DNA of 6,945 nt. Source: JBBQSF01 sp038214085. Lineage in GTDB: Bacteria; Bacteroidota; Bacteroidia; Bacteroidales; CG2-30-32-10. The first letter of the stretch is position 1. Every line of letters starts with the position of its first letter. A model generated the notes under the pieces. The model saw only the letters and a list, made by a program, of their open reading frames with translations. It was not told the origin of the DNA and did not search any database. Location: contig JBBQSF010000145.1 in assembly GCA_038214085.1 (NCBI GenBank), forward strand, positions 1 to 6,945, given 5' to 3'. Made by a program: the position numbers and the translations under genes. Positions 1 through 6,100 of this stretch are shown here, one piece after another.

Positions 1-621
1 AGTGGCATACATTAGCAATAACACTCCAAAGGAGGTGATGTGCTGAAAGTCGCGGTATTTAATTGAAAGTGAAGATACAATTATTCCAAACCCAAGGCCA
101 AGCATGGCCAGCAACAAAATGAGCACAGGCAAAATGAGCAAAGTTGTGGTGAAATTGAATTTTACACCTAAAAATGAATAGAAAATAATAAACCCTATAA
201 AGAACAATAATTGAATGCCAAAACCAATTAAACTGGAAATAACAGTAGAAATTGGCACTACCAGACGGGGGAAATATACTTTGCCAAAAATTCCGGCATT
301 ACCTACAAAAGTGTTGGATGTTTTGGTGAGGCATTGCGAAAAATAATTCCAGCAAGTTAATCCGGACAAATAAAACAGCATGGCAGGGACACCTTCGGTG
401 GGCATGCCGAAAATTTTTTGAAACACAACTGTAAAAGCGAAGGCGGTAAAAAAAGCCTGAAGAACATACCACAGTGGACCTAACAGTGTTTGCTTATAGG
501 TGGAAACAAAATCGCGCCGAACCAAAAGAGAAAGTAGGTCGCGGTATTTCCAAATTTCTTTCAATCTCAAATCAAAAATTCCTCTTTTTGGGCGGATGAT
601 TTCATCCCATTCTTCCTGCAT
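1..621 (-). CDS. wzm: ABC-2 type polysaccharide export permease (Wzm-like), 3' end cut by window edge
   Basis: This is the membrane subunit of an ABC transporter that exports O-antigen or capsule-type polysaccharide across the inner membrane. It would work with an ATPase partner (Wzt) that is not in the window. The 207 codons visible start with MQEEWDEI; an in-frame stop lies seven codons upstream (640-642), with no other ATG between. A cytoplasmic N-terminal stretch (about residues 1-45) carries LVRRDFVSTYKQTLLGPLWY (33-52), the conserved entry into the first membrane helix of this family. Further marks are GKVYFPRLVVPIS (113-125), hydrophobic helices around 128-150 and 160-185, and SIKYRDFQHI (186-195), the conserved loop after helix 4. 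Family members are usually about 260-290 residues, so roughly 60-80 residues lie off the left edge. Neighbouring methyltransferase and acyltransferase genes fit a surface-glycan cluster. GC is about 41% (301-600), clearly above the genes to its right. The family call is firm; the exported glycan is unknown. Confidence 0.9.
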   Translation of the reverse strand, partial: MQEEWDEIIRPKRGIFDLRLKEIWKYRDLLSLLVRRDFVSTYKQTLLGPLWYVLQAFFTAFAFTVVFQKIFGMPTEGVPAMLFYLSGLTCWNYFSQCLTKTSNTFVGNAGIFGKVYFPRLVVPISTVISSLIGFGIQLLFFIGFIIFYSFLGVKFNFTTTLLILPVLILLLAMLGLGFGIIVSSLSIKYRDFQHITSFGVLLLMYAT

Positions 622-646
622 AAGCTTGCTATTTTTATATCATTTG

Positions 647-679
647 CAAATATAAAGAATTCTGCAAACTGTGTTCAAA
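647..679 (-). promoter_or_regulatory. Bacteroidota-type promoter for the export permease
   Basis: Read on the minus strand, TATATTTG (654-647) matches the phylum's -7 consensus TAnnTTTG, and TTTG (679-676) lies 21 bp upstream as a -33 element. The spacing falls in the range known for this promoter class. Transcription would start near 640, giving an untranslated leader of about 18 bases before the permease ATG at 621. This suggests that the permease can be transcribed independently of the acyltransferase upstream. It is a motif match only. Confidence 0.55.
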
Positions 680-770
680 TTAAAAAAAAAGGAGTCGCAA
701 ATCATTATTTTTTGACCTTAAAAACCACATGAATATTTGACACAACAATGCCTGCCTTTTAATTAAAAAA

Positions 771-1853
771 CTAGATTCTTGTTTTAACAACAGAGATTTT
801 GTTCTTTAGATCGAGTATTCGTTTTTCAAAATATTTATATGATATGTATGCAACTGCAATTGTAACTGTTAACGAAATTATTGCAACAATAAAGTTTATA
901 TATCTGTTTTCTGAATAATTAAAAGCAAAAACATCAAAAGCCATTTTTGTGAAAATTATTATAATAGGATGATACAAGTACATGCCATAAGTGTATTTTC
1001 CAAAAGTTGAAAAAATGGAAGCCGGCTTATTATTTCCCTTATCTACTAAAAAGATTACGAAATATAAATATGTCAGTGGCAACAGCAGTAAGGCAAGAGT
1101 GTAAAATGGCGCATAAAATGCGGGGGAAATAGTTAGAAGAAAAGCAAAAACAATAACACAATAAAAAGCGTTTGATTTCAAAAAGCGGCTTGAAGAAATG
1201 CGCTTTTTTTGACTAGAATAAATAATTGCGCCAAAACAGCCAGTCATTAAATAATTTATATTCCCAAATGTGTTATAATAAGAAGTCTCAAAATCAGTTG
1301 AAATTATATAAACAGTTGAAATAACAAATAAAACAATACAAATAAAGGATAATAATTTTTTATTCCTGAATACGATAAACAAAACTGGCCAAAACAAATA
1401 AAATTGTTCCTCAATAGCCACGCTCCAAGCAATACCGGTTTGTAAAGCCTGATTGTGCATGTCGAAATTATTAAGGAAAAGTAAATTTTTTATAATACTC
1501 CCTGAAAATTGGAATGTGTTAAATATATTTGGAAGAATAAATATACCGGTGATTAATACAAGATAATATAATGGCCAAATTCTAAATATTCGTCGTAAAT
1601 AAAAAAATTTCAAATTAACATATCCTTTTGTTTTCTCTTCTTTGATCATTAGAAAAGTGATAAGAAAACCACTGATAACAAAAAATATTTGCACTCCAGC
1701 GCCACCCGTTATTGTTAGTGAAACGATAATTTTATTTACCAGTTCATTGCTCGTTAAATTTGAAAATGAATCTGAAAAACCATGTTGCCAAAAAACAAGA
1801 AAGAATGCGAAAAATCGCAATGTATCAAGCCCTTTGAAATATAGTGGTTTCAT
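771..1853 (-). CDS. Membrane O-acyltransferase, acyltransferase-3 (OafA/YrhL-like) family
   Basis: This 360-residue integral membrane protein belongs to the family that moves acyl groups, usually acetyl, from the cytoplasmic side onto hydroxyls of surface polysaccharides or other envelope molecules. Family hallmarks appear in order: LDTLRFFAFFLVFWQHGF (9-26), with His24 the likely catalytic histidine; GVQIFFVISGFLIT (53-66); the arginine-rich FYLRRIFRIWPLYY (84-97); WSVAIEEQFYLFWP (143-156); YGMYLYHPII (289-298); and a final helix ending in YKYFEKRIL (339-347). About ten hydrophobic segments fill the length. No periplasmic SGNH domain is attached, so it is the short form. The ATG is the only plausible start, because an in-frame stop lies six codons upstream (1872-1874) with no other ATG between. 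GC is about 27% over 1261-1560, the lowest of the blocks counted, as often seen for exchangeable O-antigen modification genes. The family is sure; acceptor and acyl group cannot be read from sequence. Confidence 0.93.
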   Translation of the reverse strand: MKPLYFKGLDTLRFFAFFLVFWQHGFSDSFSNLTSNELVNKIIVSLTITGGAGVQIFFVISGFLITFLMIKEEKTKGYVNLKFFYLRRIFRIWPLYYLVLITGIFILPNIFNTFQFSGSIIKNLLFLNNFDMHNQALQTGIAWSVAIEEQFYLFWPVLFIVFRNKKLLSFICIVLFVISTVYIISTDFETSYYNTFGNINYLMTGCFGAIIYSSQKKRISSSRFLKSNAFYCVIVFAFLLTISPAFYAPFYTLALLLLPLTYLYFVIFLVDKGNNKPASIFSTFGKYTYGMYLYHPIIIIFTKMAFDVFAFNYSENRYINFIVAIISLTVTIAVAYISYKYFEKRILDLKNKISVVKTRI

Positions 1854-1930
1854 GATTTTTTGTAGTATTAACTAATTCCTTTTTCTTAAATTATCCATGA
1901 AGTAAAGCTATTTCTTGCTAAAATATTCAT

Positions 1931-1938
1931 CAAATTTA
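1931..1938 (-). promoter_or_regulatory. Possible -7 element for the acyltransferase
   Basis: On the minus strand this is TAAATTTG, a match to TAnnTTTG. It would start transcription near 1924, about 70 bases before the acyltransferase ATG. No exact TTTG -33 element sits at the usual distance; the nearest candidate around 1962-1965 has a mismatch. Such a motif can arise by chance in AT-rich DNA, so this is tentative. Confidence 0.3.
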
Positions 1939-2003
1939 TTGTGAATCATGTGCAATTTATATAAACTTTTCTGTGTATTTATTTATCGGTAGGTATTATA
2001 GAA

Positions 2004-2034
2004 GTTTTTTTGAATTAAACCTTGTTTTTTTGAA
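2004..2034. repeat. Short direct repeat with T-tracts in the methyltransferase-acyltransferase gap
   Basis: The 11-mer GTTTTTTTGAA occurs at 2004-2014 and again at 2024-2034, exactly 20 bp apart. Another seven-T run follows at 2054-2060. The repeats lie in the 235-bp non-coding gap (1854-2088), upstream of the acyltransferase and just past the methyltransferase stop. Spacing near two helical turns could produce bent DNA or a paired protein site, but in sequence this AT-rich chance is a serious alternative. No gene was seen in this gap. Confidence 0.4.
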
Positions 2035-2088
2035 GCACTTTAACGTGCGATTATTTTTTTACTTTGATCTTACAATGTGCATTAATTT

Positions 2089-3030
2089 CTACACAACACG
2101 AAGATTTGTTTTTAAGAATTCCAATTTCCCTTCGGGACAAGCGAGGTAATTCCAATCAAAATTAACACGACCTTCAAGCTTTTCAACACTTTTAAGTAAA
2201 AAGCCTGAATCGTCTTTTTGTAAATGAAACAAACGATAAGGGACTGACTGAAAATATAGATTCAGTTTATCAGCAATTTCAGGTAGTAGAACTTCAAAAA
2301 TTACAATAGGTTTATGCGTATTTATGGTCTGCGACATGCCTTCAAAAACTTCCGGTTCGTGTAGCTCCACATCTAATTTAATAAGGTCAACTGATGGCAA
2401 TTTGGCTTCGGAAACAAAATTATCAAGTGTAGTTGTTTTTACTACATATTCATTAATTTCTCCTTTAAATCCGGTATTTTCCTTGAGCATTTTTACTGAC
2501 AGAGATGCAGAGGTTTGATGTTCGTCAAACACATCGTAAAAAATACTTTCTCCGTTTTTATTTGAAAGCGCAATATTATAAGCTTGAATAGTATAATTAT
2601 TGCAAGCAATATTTTTTTCAAAATCCAGAAAAGTCTTTTTTGAGGGCTCAAAACCGTAAACTTTGCATGCAGGATTGATTGCTTTTGTAATCAAACTATA
2701 AATACCTGTGTTGGCACCAATGTCTACAACAACTTTTGCTTGTTTTGATAAAATTTTCCATGCCCAAATGGTTTCAGGTTCAAGGGAATTGTCGAGCCCT
2801 TTCCAGAAAATTTCATTTTCAATGGTTCCGCCTGTGGAATAAAGATAAAAAGATTTTTTATCCATTTTAACCTTTATTCGTCCGTTATACTTGAGATCTT
2901 GATAAAATTTTGAATGTGGAAGTTTTGTGAAGCGGATAAATTTTATCATTGCATTTTGCATGCCTTTGGGAAAAATTAAAATGCAGGATAAAAAAAAATG
3001 ATAAAGTGTTGAGGAAATAGAATAGACCAT
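2089..3030 (-). CDS. FkbM-family SAM-dependent methyltransferase
   Basis: This 313-residue protein has a class I methyltransferase fold of the FkbM family, whose members O-methylate sugars or other hydroxyl compounds and are common in polysaccharide and secondary-metabolite clusters. The S-adenosylmethionine-binding glycine motif is VVVDIGANTG (100-109). YGFEPS (125-130) carries the acidic residue expected to contact the SAM ribose. The FkbM signature follows: TTLDNF (200-205), then VDLIKLDVELHEPEVFEGM (214-232) and IVIFEV (242-247). Most relatives read DVEG at the third motif, whereas this one has DVEL. Residues 1-95 are an extra N-terminal part with a hydrophobic stretch (about 9-20) that may lie against the membrane. 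An in-frame stop (3058-3060) with no intervening ATG fixes this as the most upstream start; Met24 and Met30 are weaker alternatives. GC is about 31% over 2401-2700. It probably modifies the glycan handled by the neighbouring acyltransferase and exporter, which is an inference from position. Confidence 0.9.
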   Translation of the reverse strand: MVYSISSTLYHFFLSCILIFPKGMQNAMIKFIRFTKLPHSKFYQDLKYNGRIKVKMDKKSFYLYSTGGTIENEIFWKGLDNSLEPETIWAWKILSKQAKVVVDIGANTGIYSLITKAINPACKVYGFEPSKKTFLDFEKNIACNNYTIQAYNIALSNKNGESIFYDVFDEHQTSASLSVKMLKENTGFKGEINEYVVKTTTLDNFVSEAKLPSVDLIKLDVELHEPEVFEGMSQTINTHKPIVIFEVLLPEIADKLNLYFQSVPYRLFHLQKDDSGFLLKSVEKLEGRVNFDWNYLACPEGKLEFLKTNLRVV

Positions 3031-3052
3031 AATTAAAATTTGAATAGTGAGG

Positions 3053-3105
3053 CAAATTTATTTAATAATTCAAAAGTATAGGAATAAATAATTTAAACTT
3101 TCAAA
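3053..3105 (-). promoter_or_regulatory. Candidate promoters for the FkbM methyltransferase
   Basis: Two minus-strand -7 matches to TAnnTTTG occur: TAAATTTG (3060-3053) and TACTTTTG (3078-3071). The second has a TTTG at 3105-3102 with a 23-bp spacer, at the long end of the accepted range. The first has no clear -33 element. They would give leaders of roughly 15 and 34 bases before the ATG at 3030. One of the two is probably real; sequence alone does not decide which. Confidence 0.4.
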
Positions 3106-3129
3106 TTACTTAAAATAGTATTATTTTTG
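3099..3129 (+). promoter_or_regulatory. Bacteroidota-type promoter for the large surface protein
   Basis: TATTTTTG (3122-3129) matches the -7 consensus TAnnTTTG. TTTC (3099-3102), one mismatch from TTTG, lies 19 bp upstream as the -33 element, which is good spacing. Transcription would begin near 3136, leaving a leader of only about 13 bases before the ATG at 3149. The -33 site abuts the minus-strand TTTG at 3102-3105, so the two divergent promoters may compete for polymerase. Confidence 0.5.
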
Positions 3130-3148
3130 TAAAACTGAAACCTAAAGG

Positions 3149-6100
3149 ATGAAGAAACTTCCACTTGTTTTGTTATTTGTTTTTATTGCCATTTCTGGTT
3201 TTTCGCAAGTCAGACCTGACAATATTATCGGTCTTGCTCTTTGGCTAAAAGCTGATAGCAATTTAGTGCTAAATGGTTCAAATGTAGCGCAATGGGGCGA
3301 TTGCAGTGGAAATGGAAACAATTTGACGCAAAATTTGAGTTCTTTAAGACCGACGTTTATAGCCACAGATGTGGCATTGAATAATTACCCTGCTATTTCG
3401 TTTGATGGGATTGATGATTTAATGGAGGGAAACCAAATTGATGGAATTGACACCACATCAATTACAATATTTATTGTTGCAAATGGTAGGCCAATAAGTC
3501 CTGGAGGATATTCTGGATTTCTACAAATTGGGACATTTCCCACTGGGTTTTGGATTGCCCGCCGACCCTCGCCAAACGAATATTTAATTTTATTCAATAA
3601 TGGTGATTATCAAGCAACAAACCCAAGTACTTTATTTGATGCCGGATTTGGATATAAAATCTTCAGATACCAGAAGAAAAAAAACACATTTTCTGCTCTT
3701 TATTTTAATGGCACACAACTTTCGTATTCGACTGCTTCTGGACATACAGCACCTTTACAGGCAAATGGAAATATACGTATTGGTTTCATAAATGGCGTTA
3801 CTTCGCAATATTGGAATGGTAATTTTTCTGAAATAGTAATTTATAATAAAAGTTTAAGTAGCACAGATTGTGACAAGGTTGAAAATTATTTAAAAAACAA
3901 ATATTCCCCATCTGTAAATCTTGGACCAGATATTAATATCGCATATGGATTTTGTGATACTACGATAAGTGCAGGACCTAATTTTTCAAATTATTTATGG
4001 TCAAATGGCGAAACAACTAATTCAATTAATATCGCAAATAGTGGCTCTTATTGGGTGTCTGTAACTGACATATTTGGTTTTGTGTCAAAAGATACAATAA
4101 ATATAAGTTTTCCGAAAATTACTTTGAATGACACATTGTTTTGTTCTGGAAGTGGGGGTGTTGCTTTATCGGCAGGATTAACTGGTAGTTATTCTTACCA
4201 ATGGTCAAATGGTGGGTCTACACCTTCAATCAATATTAACTCCCCTGGCAATTATTCTGTAACTGTTACAGATATTGGGGCTTGCACTAATGTTTCTGAT
4301 ATCATTACTGTTATTGAAGATAATTTTCCAACTATAGCTGGTCTAGGTCCTGATACTAATATATGTTTAGGCAACACAATTGGGCTTTCATACCCTGTAC
4401 AATTACCTAACGGACTTACCTATAATTGGTCTACATTTGAAACTACCCCTACAATTCCAATCAATGCTACTGGAGTTTATACTGTTACGGTTACTGATAG
4501 TAATGCATGTACAGTTGTTGATGCGATTAATGTAACTGTTTCAGGTGTTGCACCTCAAGTTCATTTTCAAATATCTCCAGCATGCGAAGGGGAAAATGTT
4601 GGTTTTATAAACACATCCAACCCACCCGGGAATACTTGGTTATGGAATTTTGATGATGGACAATTCTCAAATCATCAGGATACTGCACATGTTTTTGCTA
4701 TAGGGGGAGATTACAATATTACATTGAATGTTGTTGATGGTATCTGTGGCAGCTCCCACGACAGCATGATACATATCCCACATGTTCCTATACCAAACTT
4801 CAATACAAATGCTGCTTGCATTAATAATTCACATACATTTATTGATATGAGTCAACCTGGGGAGGGTATGATAATAAGCTGGGATTGGGATTTTGGTGAT
4901 GGGAGCTTGCATTCTTCAATTCAAAACCCACAACATACTTATGGCATTGCGGGCAACTTCCAAGTAACTTTGACAATTCAAAATAACCAAGGTTGCCAAA
5001 AAAGCATCGTACATCAAATTTCTGTTGTAAGTTCTGCCCTTCCGCCAACGACATTTTCAATTTATCAACCATCAGATAATATTGTGACCCAAAACCATAC
5101 AATTTATTTTGGTTGGAATTCTGCACAAAATGCTGTTTCCTACACCCTTCAATACTCAACTGATTCAACATTCAATTCTTTCGTTACGAGCATACCTGAT
5201 TTGACGGGAACAAATTATCAGTTGACTTTAGGTTCAGACAATAAGTATTTCTGGCGTATTATTGCCATGGGTTTGTGTGGAGTAACCGTATACTCTAATG
5301 AGGTATTTGCATTGACTGTTTTTTCATTAAATCAATCTACTTTCCTAAAACTTTGGCTAAAGGCTGACTCCAATGTTGTATTGAATGGATCTAATGTTTC
5401 TCAATGGAACGATTGCAGTGGAAACGGAAACAATTTGCTTCAAAGTACCTCCTCTTTTCGACCTTCTTATGTTTTAAGTGATCAAATAATTAATAACTAT
5501 CCTTCAATTTCATTTGATGGTATTGACGATTTGCTAGAAGGATCAATGATTTCAAATATTGATACATCCTCCTTTACATTATTTGTTGTTGCAAAAGGAA
5601 GACCGATAAGTTCTGGTGGATATTCTGGTATGTTTCAGATTGGGTCGTATCCCACAGGTTTTTGGATTGCCCGCCGACCCTCGCCATATGAGTATTTAAT
5701 TTTATTCAATAATGGAGAATTTCAGGCAACACAACCCGGAACTATGGTTGACAGTGGTTTTGATTATAAGATATTTAAATATCAGAAAAAAATAAATACA
5801 TTCTCTGATCTTTATTTTAATGGCGTACAACAAGCATATGCAACTTCTTCAGGACTTACTACGGCCATGCAAGCAAACGGAAATACTCGAATTGGTTATT
5901 TAAACGGCGTTTCGGCTCAATATTGGAATGGTAATTTTGCAGAAATAATATTGTTTAATAAAAGCCTTAGCATTACGGAGCAAAAAAATGTATCAAACTA
6001 CCTCCACTACAAATACGCCCCCCCAGTAAACCTAGGCCCCGATATATGGACCAATGATTTCTGCGACACTACATTAGAAGCCAGCGAACGCTTTACAAAT

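Noticed and set aside
757..768. Perfect palindrome TTTTAATTAAAA just past the acyltransferase stop
   Set aside because: It is made only of A and T, lacks a loop and any GC stem, and is expected by chance in such AT-rich DNA.
1642..1875. Plus-strand 77-residue open frame
   Set aside because: It is antisense to the start of the acyltransferase, whose family motifs are clear, and shows no domain of its own.
2035..2060. Hairpin GCAC-tttaac-GTGC followed by a T-run, resembling a plus-strand terminator
   Set aside because: The stem is only 4 bp and no plus-strand gene precedes it. Read on the minus strand it has no T-run after the stem.
3142..3597. Minus-strand open frames facing the start of the large surface gene
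   Set aside because: They lie antisense inside a continuous plus-strand frame with a signal peptide and recognisable domains. Their translations show no family features, so they are shadows.
4839..5171. A 110-residue minus-strand open frame
   Set aside because: It is antisense to the second PKD and fibronectin-like regions of the large protein. Its composition is explained by the reverse of the repeat codons.
3239..6046. Possibility that the duplicated LamG region is an assembly duplication
   Set aside because: The copies differ at about 30% of residues and at many silent sites, so they are true paralogues rather than an artefact.
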